Below are positions 51,454 to 63,652 of a stretch of DNA of 64,000 nucleotides, one piece after another. The notes under the pieces are model-generated. The model ran no database searches. It saw nothing but the letters and a program-made list of their open reading frames with translations, and was not told the DNA's origin. Both the position numbers and the translations under genes were made by a program. The stretch is from Homalodisca vitripennis (lineage: Eukaryota; Arthropoda; Insecta; Hemiptera; Cicadellidae): assembly GCF_021130785.1 (NCBI RefSeq), contig NW_025776792.1, forward strand, positions 15,001-79,000. Direction: 5' to 3'. Position 1 is the first letter of the stretch. Each line of letters begins with the position of its first letter.

Positions 51454-52057
51454 TCAGTGAACCTTGTCCACTGCCATTTCTGTCTGTTGTCGTCTCAGTC
51501 GGATCTCGACCATGAGATGACTCGGGAGGTTGTGGCGGTAGTCAGGCCGGTCAGTGGCTGGTCTTGCAGAGCAATCAATGGCTTCTTGCAGGCAGGTGTG
51601 TAGACATGAGACGCCAGCGTCTAGTTCAATATCAGTTGTGGGAGGCCGGGAGAGAGTGGTCTGTCGGCCAGATAATTGTAGTATCTGGTCCAGTCCACGT
51701 CTCTTCCTTGGGGGTAGAAGTCGGTCAAAGTATTCGTTTATATGTATCGTAATCGGGAGGTGGTCAGATGACAGATCCTGCACAGCAGAGACGTCGAGTG
51801 GGGCGGGAAGATTGCAGTGAAGTGCAAAGTCCAGTATATCGGGGCGATGTTGTTGACGGCTGGGGAAATGAGTGCCTTCCACCGGTGCAGTCAGGGAGAC
51901 GTGGGGGCGAATGTCCAGGAAGTTTATTAGTTGGAGGCCTACGCAGTTGTTGGCAACACAATTCAGTGTCGTATACGCCTAGGAAATGCAGAAGCTCCTG
52001 TCGCTTTCCTTGGAGGCCGTTGCAGTTCCAGAAGACAATCCTAGGCGTCCTAACCAT
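51454..52057 (-). pseudogene. Element A ORF2 endonuclease region (frameshifted, internally shortened)
   Basis: It starts with an ATG at 52057 giving MVRTPRIVFWNCNGLQGKRQ, the AP-endonuclease N-terminal block. It passes after a frame change near 51880 into HRPDILDFALHC and LSSDHLPITIHI (the SDHLP motif). The central part with the usual LTET and GGD blocks is missing, so the nuclease could not work. Confidence 0.85.
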
Positions 52058-52165
52058 GGGATACTACGTTGTAGAAGTCGGCCTGGGAGGTCAGCATGCC
52101 CACCAGGGATTGTAGCATCTGCAACACTGCAGATAGCTGGTGGAGAACCTTGAGCAGCAAGGCGT

Positions 52166-53323
52166 TCACATTTGGGAGTTGGGGATCTGGGACAGCGAGG
52201 CGTCCTTGGTGGGGCCGATTGAGAAGTGGCCTTGAAATTGGCCTTTTTGCCTGGGCTTAAAAGTGGAGACGGGCGGGAGCCGCTTCCTGATGTCGGGCTC
52301 GCGAGCTGGCAGGGTCGGCTGTGGAGCGTTCACCGGTCCGGACTGGTTGAAGTCGTCATCTCTCGTCACTTCGGCTCCGTCCCTTGCGACGTCTGCCCAG
52401 GACTAGGCGGTTGTGGCCTGGTTGGCTGGCTTTAGAACGGCCTCGGATGAGCCGTTGTATGTTTGACTCATTTTCAGGCTATTTTTGGCTGTTATTCGTT
52501 TAAATGCCTCACAACCTTTGTGGTTTGCGTTGAGAGACTTGCCACAATTGCAACAAGTCCCCTTTTCACCAACCGGTTTTTGGCATGCGGTCGCCTTGTG
52601 TGGCTCGCCGCATCGCATGCAGCGTTGCTCCCTGCCGTAGTTGTCACTGCGTAGCCGAAACGCTGGCAGCGGTGACATGTATCGGCCCGGGTGGTTTCCT
52701 GTAAGGCTTTACTTAGATTTTTACTTAAAGTAGTGACAATAATTTGTAATAGCCGCCGGGCTATTTGAGGTTCCAGTGTCACGGTCACTGTCTGGCTGGA
52801 GTGTGACTGCCCACAGCCTAGTTTCGCCTCTGCTAGTTCTTAGCTTAAAAACGTCACCCACGGCTAAATTCTTTTCAACCAGAGCATCGGCGATGCACTC
52901 CGGTGTTGTAAATGGTGGTAGGCCTGTTATTACCACTTTCAGGGGGCGAGTGCCAGGTAGGGACCGCGTGAAAAAGTGTACGCTATTTTCAAGTAAGTAT
53001 TTTTGTATAGCACGGAAATTGTCGATAGTAGTGGTTTTCACTATTATCTCGCCCTTTGCACTACGGGCGTTTAGAACACCGTTTACAAGTTGGTATATGG
53101 CAGCCGCGTGGGTATACCAACTTGGAGTAAAGTCTATGTATATAGGGGGAATGTGGGGCAATTTTACGGGTGGGATCTCCATATCTGAGGCCGAAGATGC
53201 GTGGGACATACCGCTCTCAGACATAGAAACCGCGGGGAAAGTAAAAGTAGTAGGCCTCATACGTTTAGGTGGCCGGAGCGGTGATAGCGAGGGGGGAGAG
53301 GACGGCGGGGCGGTTCCCGCCAT
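52166..53323 (-). pseudogene. Element A ORF1 (gag-like with zinc knuckles, frameshifted)
   Basis: The most likely start is the ATG at 53323 (MAGTAPPSSPPSLSPLRPPK); in-frame upstream codons include a GTG only. The N-terminus is Pro/Ser-rich. A central domain (VVITGLPPFTTPECIADALV, FKLRTSRGETRLWAVTL) resembles the PRE_C2HC-type fold before zinc knuckles in Jockey gags. CHRCQRFGYA and, in another frame, CMRCGEPHKATAC and CCNCGKSLNANHKGC follow. Two or more frameshifts between 52790 and 52660 break the gene. An unstructured tail runs to about 52166. Confidence 0.85.
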
Positions 53324-53561
53324 AATTCTGCCGTTAACAAAGGCCACAGTTCTTAAACTAAAATAATAGTCTATAGAGCTTAAAATATAAAATTTCACAT
53401 ATAATATAGTCTAAACAGTCACATAATACTCACAGAGCACAATCACAGTTTACATAAACACTTAAAAGACGCACACAAATTTTAAAACAACGTTCACTTG
53501 AGAGCACAAAGAAAAAACAAGATGGCTAAATTGACAGGAAAACAATTAGCGTGGCTTCCCG

Positions 53562-53572
53562 AGATGATTGTA
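53562..53572. repeat. Target-site duplication of element A (5' side)
   Basis: AGATGATTGTA, identical to 49613-49623. Confidence 0.9.
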
Positions 53573-53703
53573 CAGCCGGTCGTCTGTAGTGTTGTCAACT
53601 CTGGCTGCTCTGTGATTGGCCGATAGCGCGGCGACCAATCAGACTCGTTCTGAGCTCATGCCGGCCCGTATACTATAGTAAATATTTTTCTCGTGCCGAA
53701 AAC
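53573..53703. promoter_or_regulatory. Divergent H4-H3 promoter stranded between two retrotransposons
   Basis: About 130 bp remain between the two insertions. It has an inverted CCAAT box (ATTGG, 53615-53619) and a direct one (CCAAT, 53635-53639), and a TATA-like GTATACTATAGTAAATA at 53669-53685 facing H3. With element B removed, the TATA would lie about 33 nt upstream of an initiator-like TCATTT now at 55365-55370. The element boundaries and this spacing make it the original shared promoter. It now faces element A on one side and element B on the other. Confidence 0.75.
53694..53703. repeat. Target-site duplication of element B (5' side)
   Basis: TGCCGAAAAC, repeated at 55353-55362. The leading TGCC could also belong to the element tail, so the certain duplication is GAAAAC to TGCCGAAAAC. 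Confidence 0.8.
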
Positions 53704-55800
<2,097 letters not shown>

Positions 55801-55845
55801 GTCACAAGCGTGCACTGCCGCTGCCTGCCGGTGGCTACGACAAAC

Positions 55846-55861
55846 GGCCTTTCTAAAGGCC
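55846..55861 (+). terminator. Histone mRNA 3' stem-loop of H3
   Basis: GGCCTTTCTAAAGGCC, a perfect 6 bp stem with TCTA loop, 45 bp past the stop. Confidence 0.92.
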
Positions 55862-56631
55862 ACAACATTTATTCAATTCGTTATACATGTCATCTGCTGC
55901 CAAACACTCTGTTTATCTATAATACATATCCTACATTCTATTATCGGATCTTGTTCATTCATTTCTTATTTGTTTTTAAAACAAGTATAAATTCACTCTC
56001 CCTCCATTCATAATACATGAAATAATTCGAATTTACGTGCCCTGTTATAATATCTCATATCAATTTACAATTTTTAAATTAACAATATTTATTTTTTTTC
56101 GTGTGTGTGTGTGTGTGTGTGTGCGTGCGTGCGTGCGTTCGTGCGTGCGTGCGCGTGTGTGTGTTTTTTTATCGTTACAAACAGACACTATATTCGAGAA
56201 GTAACAGTAACTGTACAACGGGTTCATTCCATTAATCCCATAATACTATTATCTAATATAACATCAATTATCTGTATGTCAAATTATATTTTTACATAAC
56301 AAGTCACTAAGTCTCCTTTCTCTTGCTACCTACCAGATAACTGAGAAATTTCCCTCTTTTTTATCTAGGTGATAATACAAATAAAGCTATTAACTCTATG
56401 AAAGATTGATTCCATAAGGTTACTGTAATTGTTGTTTAAATCCACTTTTACTTTTTAGAATGAAATATAAGTTCACGCTTGAATCGCACAATTTACGAAA
56501 TTCAATAGTCACGTATTATTCTGTAACAATTTCCAATGGCAATTAAAAAAGTAGAAAAAAAACATTCAATTGTTTCAGTGGATTGTTACACACACACACA
56601 CACACACACACACAACACACACACACACACA

Positions 56632-56699
<68 letters not shown>

Positions 56700-56760
56700 T
56701 CACTCACTCACCATGACATCAGTCCAGCTCAGGACATTTTCTTTTACATTTTCTTTTCTA
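55862..56760. other. Intergenic DNA with (GT)n and (CA)n tracts
   Basis: (GT)n with GTGC variants at 56101-56163 and (CA)n at 56588-56692 followed by (TCAC) repeats. There is no gene; His-Thr repeat ORFs are translations of the CA tract. The (CA)n lies about 60 bp before the PHD ORF. Confidence 0.85.
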
Positions 56761-56761
56761 A

Positions 56762-57617
56762 ATGTCTACCTGTGGCGTTTGTAGTGCCCCAATTAATGAG
56801 GGTAGTGATATTAAGTGTACCGGAGGGTGTAATCGTTTCTTCCACGGTGCTTGTGTTAAGACCGAGAGTGATGGAGTAACAACAAGGTCTGTGAAGAACT
56901 GGAAGTGTTCAGACTGTCGTCAGAAGACCTCCAGTAACAAATCATCCTCATCCACGAGCACAGCCCTAACGCAGGACTTCCTTCTCCGTGTTTTAGAGGA
57001 GTTTAAGAAGGACATGTTTAACGAGTTTAAATCTGTTAGAAATGAAATGGGTGAGATGACAATATCAATGCAGTTTTTGTCAGACAAGGTTGATGCTTCC
57101 AATAAGTTGATGGACGAGATCAGGAAGGAGCTGGCTTTGATCAAGAAAGAGAACGAGGGTTTACGTCAGCAAAATGTAACACTGAAGAAAGAAGTTGTAG
57201 ATCTGCAAGAGAGAATGAGGAACTTGGAGCAGTACAGCCGCAAAAATAACATTGCGATCAGCGGGCATTCCGACCACACCGAATGAACATGTGAACGACA
57301 TAGTGAAGGACCTGGGAAGTGCTTTGGGAGTGGAGATACTACCTGCTCAAATTGCAGCTGCTCACAGGATCCCATCCTTCAGCAAGGCCCGTGCACCCGC
57401 TGTGGTGGTGAAGTTCCACGACAGAGCTGTAAAAGAAGATCTCCTCGCCAAGTTCCGGGAAGCTCGACGTAGAAACGCTCACCTGACAGCAGACAAGATC
57501 AACAAGGCTTTTCCTCCTAACAAGGTGTATGTGAATGATCATCTGGCTCCGGAGAACAAGCAGTTTCTTGCCAAGCTCAAACAGAAGTGTCAGGAGGTGG
57601 GTTACGTGTTTGTGTGA
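56762..57617 (+). pseudogene. CR1-type ORF1: PHD finger, coiled coil, nucleic-acid-binding C-terminus (one frameshift)
   Basis: ATG at 56762. Residues 3-50 form a C4HC3 PHD finger: CGVCSAPIN, CTGGC, FFHGAC, WKCSDCR. Residues 70-165 are a coiled coil (FLLRVLEEFKKDMFNEFKSV, ENEGLRQQNVTLKKEVVDLQ) ending in NLEQYSRKNNIAISG. One extra G near 57262 throws the frame. The continuation at 57252-57617 reads GIPTTPNEHVNDIVKDLGSA and AAHRIPSFSKARAPAVVVKF, the family's C-terminal domain, ending QKCQEVGYVFV. This ORF1 type accompanies CR1-like ORF2 and binds element RNA. It is far less AT-rich than the ORF2 that follows. Confidence 0.9.
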
Positions 57618-57849
57618 TGCAGAGACGGAACATTTTTCATCAAGAAAATGCTGACTCTAAAGTTCAAAAAGTAAGTACCTTGGCTGACATCGAGAACATT
57701 AAATAAAAATACTTTATACTCCACAAAATAGTATTTGTAAAAATTAAAAATTTATTTTTTTTCTAAATTTTCGTATTTTTAGGGAAATAATATATACTCA
57801 AAATAAATTCTTACATAAAATGTTGTAGGGTCGTTTTTAATTAATTTTC

Positions 57850-58800
57850 ATGAATTCACAAATATATAAATATAATCTAAATTCTTTTTATTATTCTGAA
57901 ACTAATGATGATTTTTTTACACTATTATACGCTAATATTAGGAGCATGAGAGCAAATTTCAATAGCTTTCTTGCTGAGATAAGCCAGCTTAAAAATAGAA
58001 TAAACTTTGTAGTGCTAAGCGAAATCTGGATAAATGAAGATGAAATGAGTTTGTATAAGCTACCTGGTTATAATATATTTTTTAATTGTAATAACAACTA
58101 CAGAGCAGGTGGTGTAATGTGTTATGTTAGTGATAGTATTATTGTTGATCAGATTGATATAAATATGATAACAGCTTATGTATTATTACTAAACATAAGT
58201 TATGAGCGGGCTTATTTTAAACTTTTTTGTTTATATCGTTTGCACAGCCACTCTGAAAGTGATTTTATTACTGAACTCGAGAACAAAATTCAATATATTA
58301 ATAATCATATTATATTCATTGGAGATATAAATATAAATTTATTTTTATCTAACTGTAAATATGTACAAGACTATAGCAATTTGTTGAATAATAACGGCTT
58401 AATTTCGCTAATTAACAATCCAACAAGAATTACTCACAATCGCGTTCAATTTTGGATCATATTTTCGTTCGTCACACTAATGTAGATTCTTTTGAAAGTG
58501 CTATTTTTGATATGGGAATCACCGATCACTGTTTGCTTGGCCTTAAGCTGGACTGCGGGTCTAAATTTAAAAGGTTAAATACAGTAGCTAGTAAAGTTTT
58601 AACAAAAAGAACTCTATGTGATTTTGATTTATTAAATTTAAAATTAAAGGAAGTTAAATGGGATGATTGTTTGTACTCAAGTGAAGTTAATATCAGTTAC
58701 GAAATTTTTTACTATACTTTCAAAAAAACGATTGAGGACAGTCAGGTAGTTATTAAAAAGCATAAATTAAAGCAAAATCTCTTTTCCCATGGATAAATTC
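57850..58800 (+). pseudogene. CR1-type ORF2 endonuclease domain (frameshifted)
   Basis: 57850-58485 carries FTLLYANIRSMRANFN, FVVLSEIWINEDE, AGGVMCYVSD, and IIFIGDININLF (AP-endonuclease blocks: N-R-S, SExW, GD-N). After a one-base shift near 58450 it continues DHIFVRHT and ITDHCLLGL (the final DH catalytic block), ending at 58796. Composition is strongly AT-rich. No methionine is obvious in good context. Confidence 0.88.
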
Positions 58801-60340
58801 AAGTATTTTGTATAGGCTCCAAAAACGTAATAAGCTGTACAAATTAAGAAAGAAACGTCCTTATGATCAGGCTTTTAAAATATATTTTGACTCATATTGT
58901 AATAGGCTAAAAATGACATAGATACGGTAGTGCAAAAAACTCTTTTGTAATGAAAAAAATTAACTGTTGCAACGGTGACTCGACGCAAATTTGGAAAGTA
59001 ATAAATGAGGTAAAAGGTCAGTCAAGGAGCAACAATATTGAACACATTGAGTTAGATAACGGTGAGATTGTCAGTGATCCTAAAGAGTTGAAAGGTTAAA
59101 CTCTTATCTTATCACATACACCTGAACCCTATCTCTAGCGTAACACCACTCACACTTGCTGAGCATGTGGGCCAACACTTATCACAGTCCTTTTTTATTT
59201 CTCCCACAGATGTTAACGAATTATTAGCAACAATTAAAAATGTAAAAAATAAAAAGTCATCCGGTTTTTGATAATATAACTGTTGTTAAAATTGTTAAAA
59301 AATCTGCCGAAGTTATTTCACCTGTGATTGTTCATATTGTTAATCTTAGCTTTCAAAACGGTCTTCCCAAACATATTAAAAACTAGTAACGTAGTTCCGA
59401 TTTAAAAAAATCTACTTCAATAAAAATGGACAACATACGACCGATTAGCCTGTTATCAGTTTTTTTCTAAAGTATTCGAAAAATTAATGAGAAAAAGGCT
59501 TGTAGCTTATTTAGACAGATTAATATTTTTTAGTAGCTGTCAGTACGGTCAGTAGATGATATTGCGTTTTTTTATTCTGAAAACAATATTAATGATATCT
59601 GGCGTTACATAAATGAAGATCTAAAACTTTTGAGTAAATGGTGTTTTTGTAACAAAATGAGAGTTAATGTTAGTAAAACAAATTCTATGAATTTCAGTTT
59701 GGTTAAAAGTTTTGACTTCTCAACAAGTTTGGTTTACCATGTGCACGAATGTTTAAGAACAAATTGCAAGTGTGAAATAATACAGAAAAGTAATAATGTT
59801 AAATACCTAGGCGTTATTTTAGACCAAAACTTAAATTGGGAACTCCATATTTCTTCAATACATGGCAAATTAAAGTTTACCATAAGAACTTTTTACTTCC
59901 TAAGAAATTTTTGTGACGTACAAGTGTTAAGAATGTTATACTTTGCACTAGTCGATTCTCGTCATTACGGTATTCATTGTTGTTGAGGTACTTATAAACG
60001 CTACATTCAAAGACTAAGAATCACTCAAAACCATATTATTAGAATTATCCTTCGGAAATATAAACATTACAGTTCATATCCTCTATTTTGCGAACTAAGA
60101 TTACTACCAATCCAGCATATGTTTATTTATAAAGTCTTGAAGATATTTTACATTAGAAGCGGAAATACTGGAACAAATGACCTTTACTACAAAACAAGAA
60201 GTTGCTATAAACGAGTTTTTAGAGTGCCTAAAGTAAATAAATCGTTATTTAAGCATTCATATCAATACATTGGGCCCAAATTGTTCAACTGTTTGCCTTT
60301 TGAGATAAAAAATTTAAAATTATTTTTTTTTTATTAAAAG
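58801..60340 (+). pseudogene. CR1-type ORF2 reverse transcriptase remnants with palm deletion
   Basis: Frame fragments give NKKSSGF-DNITVVKIVKK (59235-59300), DNIRPISLLSV then VFEKLMRKRLVAYLDRL (59428-59525), then after SSCQYG an abrupt jump to SVDDIAFFYSENN (59555-59590). The palm motifs between the QYGF and YxDD blocks, about 120 residues, are missing. 59630-59986 continues LLSKWCFCNKMRVNVSKTNS and VKYLGVILDQNLNWELHI. 60119-60337 holds YYKTRS and YIGPKLFNCLPFEIKN. Multiple stops and shifts make it dead. The 3' end is not defined; sequence to about 60980 may be its 3' UTR. Confidence 0.85.
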
Positions 60341-61034
60341 TTTGGCTTTTTTGTATTGATGATACGGATCTATTAAAACTTAAATTGTAAAGGTATCATT
60401 AATTATCAAATGTCAGCAGAATATATTAACATTACTATTGCAATTTAAATTAACTGTTTACCATATAGTTTTGTGCTAGGATTTCAGTTATTTCCTATTT
60501 CTGTAATTGTTCATGTTTTTATTTTTTACAAATTTATATTCAGAATATGCTAAATAATAATACATAATATAATATAATAGTATAATATATGCTAATATAA
60601 TATATAATAGGCTAAAAGTGCCAGTTTACATTCTTTGTACATTTATAATATGAGTTAGTAATTTACTATAAAAAAATACTTATTACAATATTTGACTGAT
60701 AACTATTGTAATTAATGCCGGTAGTGATAAAGTATATATCTTACAGAGTTTCGATTTTTTTTTCTGTGAAATAATTGTTTCTTGCAAGCGCCACAGATAG
60801 CGAGTTTGTTTTCTAAGTTGACTGGACTCTTGTTTTTTAAGTGAATTTTGTTTTTAGTTGATTTTTAGGTTAGAGTTGGCCACACATACTTGTAATTGTG
60901 GTCAACTAATATTCCTGTTTGTAAATTTTTTCTCATTATACTGTATATTTATACTGTATGTTGTGATTTTTAAAGGAATACATTTCATTATTTCACATAT
61001 AAATGATTATTTTTATATATAATATGTTTATATA

Positions 61035-61080
<46 letters not shown>

Positions 61081-61205
61081 ATATATAATTTTTATATTTA
61101 TAATAGTCTAAAGAGAAATTAAGTAATCACTTGATGTACGGCATCAGTGCATCAAGTGATTACTAATAATTTAAACACGTATAAACGAATAAAACGTGAA
61201 AACGA
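60341..61205. other. AT-rich spacer before H1, with (TA)n
   Basis: There is no gene. A (TA)n-rich tract lies at 61021-61087. Confidence 0.6.
61122..61164. other. Perfect 15 bp hairpin
   Basis: AGTAATCACTTGATG and CATCAAGTGATTACT around a 13-nt loop, 55 bp beyond the H1 stem-loop. It could extrude as a cruciform or fold in RNA; it may be a short palindromic insertion. No function is assigned. Confidence 0.7.
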
Positions 61206-61219
61206 ATGATATTTTGGGT

Positions 61220-61235
61220 TGCCTTTAAAAAGGCC
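61220..61235 (-). terminator. Histone mRNA 3' stem-loop of H1 (outer pair lost)
   Basis: The minus strand reads GGCCTTTTTAAAGGCA. It equals the H4 stem-loop except for the last base, so five of six pairs remain. Confidence 0.85.
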
Positions 61236-61680
61236 GATTGTATTTCCCACAGTCGAGGGAGGAGCGCGGCGGCGGTCTTCTTGGGCGTTTTGGGTTTCTT
61301 CACGGCCACTTTCTTCGGTTTGGACGACTTTGGCTTTTTGGTCGGCGGTTTGGCGACCTTCTTAGCCTTGCCGGGAGTCTTGGGCTTGGCGGCCTTCTTG
61401 GTCGCAGCGGCGGCCGGCTTCTTGGCTGCGGCAGGCTTTTTGGCCGCCTTCGGCTTCTTCTCGCCTTTCGGCTTGGCCGGTGCTTTCTTGGCGGCCTTCT
61501 TGACCGTCTAGCTGCCGGCGGACTTGGCTCCTTCTCCGGAAGATTTCACCGACAGTTTGATCGAGCCGGTGGCGCCCTTGCCTTTCGGCTGGGTGAGAGC
61601 GCCGGACGCTACGGCCGACTTGAGGTACTTCCTGATGAAAGGGGCCACCTTTCTCGGCGTCAACCTTGTAGTTGGCCGCG
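61236..61680 (-). pseudogene. H1: Histone H1 pseudogene, 5' truncated by element C
   Basis: It begins inside the globular domain at AANYKVDAEK, fused directly to the 3' end of element C at 61681. A one-base insertion follows (AAAGGTGG). In the next frame it reads FIRKYLKSAVASGALTQPKG then GATGSIKLSVKSSGEG, the end of the winged-helix domain. A TAG at 61510-61508 interrupts GS-TVKK. The Lys/Ala/Pro-rich tail continues (KKAAKKAPAKPKGEKKPKAA, KPKSSKPKKVAVKKPKTPKK) but the normal stop is missing: the frame reads through ALLPRLWEIQS into the stem-loop. The tail composition and the stem-loop identify H1. The first half of the gene is not found elsewhere in the window. Confidence 0.93.
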
Positions 61681-63395
61681 AGGCAGGCAGGCAGATTGTG
61701 ACTGTGGGGGGGGTGGATCCCCCACTTCTGGTAAAGCGTCTGCCGATTAGGCACTTGCTTTATGTCGGTGCGGGTCAGAGCCCCAGTAGCTAGTGCTACC
61801 TGTCATTTCAGTAGAATAGTAGTGTAATCAGTTAGTAAAGGTTAGTCATCCATTGGAGGACGTAGGCGGGGGACTTCCTGGGCCTGTAGTAGCCGAATGT
61901 GCTCCCAGGGCGAGGACTCTGCAGCTTCTTCGAAGGATGAAGTCAGGCCATCCACAAAGGTCCTGATCGTAGGGATGTTGGACGATGCTCTGACCACGGA
62001 GTTCCTGATGAACCAGGGCGACTCAGTGGCTCTCCGAAGACAGATGCTCTGGACTGCGGGCAGCTGTCTTCTGGCAGTCTTGCAGATGAGATGATACCAC
62101 GCAGGAGCCGCGTAGGTGATACCGGTCGCACCAGGGCCGTGTAGAGCAGGACCTTTGTCTTGATGGGAAGCTTCTTGGAGTAGAGCAGGGGGCCTATACT
62201 GGCAAAGCCCTTCCTCGCTAGGCTGCACACTCTTGTCACGTGGGGAGTCAGTGAAAGTCGACTATCCAGGAGTACCCCCAGGTACTTGACAGTTGTCCTC
62301 CAAGGGATGTTGTCACCGTTGAGGGACAGATGTCGGCTGTCCGCTTGCCTCGGACTTCTCGTGAAGTTGATGGCCTCACACTTGTCAGCGTTGACTTTTA
62401 TCCTCCATCTCCGCAGCCAGGGTTCCAGTAGATTCAGCTGCCGCTGCATGTAGACACCAGCCATCCTCAGGTTGATGGAGGTGGCCGTGAGGAGGGCGTC
62501 ATCAGCGTAGAGCGACAGCTGGACTCTCGGAGCTACAGGAAACGTCGTTTGTGTACCACAGGTACAGGAGCGGGCCGAGCACTGATCCCTGTGGCACACC
62601 GGAGGAGACTGGTCGCGAAGTGGACTTGGAGCTGGCAACGCTGACGGAGAAGGTCCGATGCTGGAGGTAGCTGCGGATCAGCCTGAACATTCTGCCGGGC
62701 AGTGGGGAGTCAGCCAGTTTGTAGAGTAGCCCCTCGTGCCACACTCTGTCGAAGGCTTTACTGACATCTATCAGGACCGAAGTGGAGTGGTGCTTCTTCT
62801 CCGCCGTGCTGTTGAGGAGGTTGAGCACTCTGCGGAGTTGAAGAGTGGTGGAGTGTCCTCTCCTGAATCCATATTGTTCGGTACTGATAGAGGTGAAGAA
62901 GTCCTCAGGAAATCTCGCCAGGATGATCCGCTCGAGAATCTTGGAGAGCACAGTCAGCAGTGATATCGGCCTGTGGTTCTCTGGCAAGAGCGGATCCTTG
63001 CCAGGCTTGGGTATCATAATCACCTTTGCATCCTTCCAGGTGGTCGGGAAGTGCGTCAGTCGTAGGCAGGAGTTCAGGATGCAGGTGATCGTGACGACCA
63101 CCCAAGCCGGCAGTTTCTGGAGTGCAGGAGTTCCCAAGGAGTCCGGGCCAGGAGCCGACGAAGATGCTCTCGTACCTCCAGTGTTGTCACGGGGGGCAGT
63201 GTGTCGTCCTCGTCTGGTGAGTAGTCGTCCAGGAAGTTTTCAACCATCTCGCAGGTGTCCAGGTCGTAGACGTCTGGGTGCGGGGAGAACTGATCTTCCA
63301 TGGTGTCGGCGAAGGCCTCGGCTTTGTCGCTGGGGGAGTAGACAATGCCTCGTTGACCGTGGAGTGGTCCAATGCCCTGACCTTGAGCAGAGAAA
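61681..63395 (-). mobile_element. Element C: 5'-truncated Jockey-type retrotransposon joined to H1
   Basis: Close relative of element B (most RT residues identical; same 3' UTR with GTGGGGGATCCACCCCC at about 61707-61730, and same TGCC tail, TCTGCCTGCCTGCCT). The 3' end abuts H1 coding sequence in sense orientation. Homology to ORF2 begins near 63395 (GIGPLHGQRGIVYSPSDKAE, then the same segment that starts element B). No copy of the H1 junction sequence or of the H1 5' half is found at its 5' end, so a later deletion or rearrangement removed it, or the target duplication was lost. Confidence 0.88.
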
Positions 63396-63400
63396 GCAGT
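61842..63400 (-). pseudogene. Element C ORF2 reverse transcriptase (several frameshifts)
   Basis: It runs from GPLHGQRGIVYSPSDKAEAF and VENFLDDYSPDEDDTLPPVT (63390-63185) into the RT. A 16 bp deletion near 63158 removes RPKKA from the RLRPKKAPG block. It continues at 63137 with ALQKLPAWVVVTITC, EQYGFRRGHSTTLQLRRVLN, VLIDVSKAFDRVWHEGLLYK and GVPQGSVLGPLLYLWYTNDV. A one-base insertion near 62540 shifts before LSLYADDALLTA, and a one-base deletion near 62120 shifts before the C-terminal part (PWFIRNSVVRAS, EEAAESSPWEHIRLL). It keeps the Trp of VWHEG that B lacks. No endonuclease is present. Confidence 0.9.
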
Positions 63401-63652
63401 TAGAACCGGATTTTCAGTGGTGGGGACGGCAGACGCTTAATTCGATGCTACCTCTTTCGCAGTAAACATCGTGCCATACGCGCCTTACTAAAAACATTAT
63501 TTCTCGTGATATATACGTGAAGTGCCAATTTCATAGTATTTAAGTACCGTAAGTTTAGTAAAACGTGTTACGTACCGTTATAACAGTGTGTATTTTACAA
63601 TTTATATATACTTAGTAAATATTTTTGTTATACATTTGTGAATAGTGTCGAG
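63396..63652. other. Spacer between element C and the transposase fragment
   Basis: No gene recognised; AT-rich from 63480. It may include the 5' end of the DNA transposon. Confidence 0.5.

Larger units (their letters stand above)
49624..53561 (-). mobile_element. Element A: Jockey-type non-LTR retrotransposon inserted in the H4 5' UTR
   Basis: Both ends are fixed by the 11 bp duplication AGATGATTGTA. On the minus strand it begins CGGGAAGCCACGC after the duplication and ends in GCCTGCCTGCC, a TGCC repeat instead of poly(A). At 3.94 kb, with 5' UTR, ORF1 and ORF2, it looks full-length or nearly so. Near the 3' end (about 49725-49738) a CCCCACTTGGGG hairpin is present. It lies in the same orientation as H4, directly between H4 and the divergent promoter. 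All its frames have shifts, so it is a dead copy. Clade is inferred from RT wording (GVPQxSVLGPxLYxxYTNDIP). Confidence 0.9.

Noticed and set aside
56536..56879. Frames with His-Thr repeats upstream of the PHD ORF
   Set aside because: They translate the (CA)n tract; the PHD frame starts independently at 56762.
61206..61754. Plus- and minus-strand frames over H1 (101, 170 and 130 codons)
   Set aside because: They are antisense or shifted readings of the H1 tail; the real H1 frame is broken by an insertion and a TAG.
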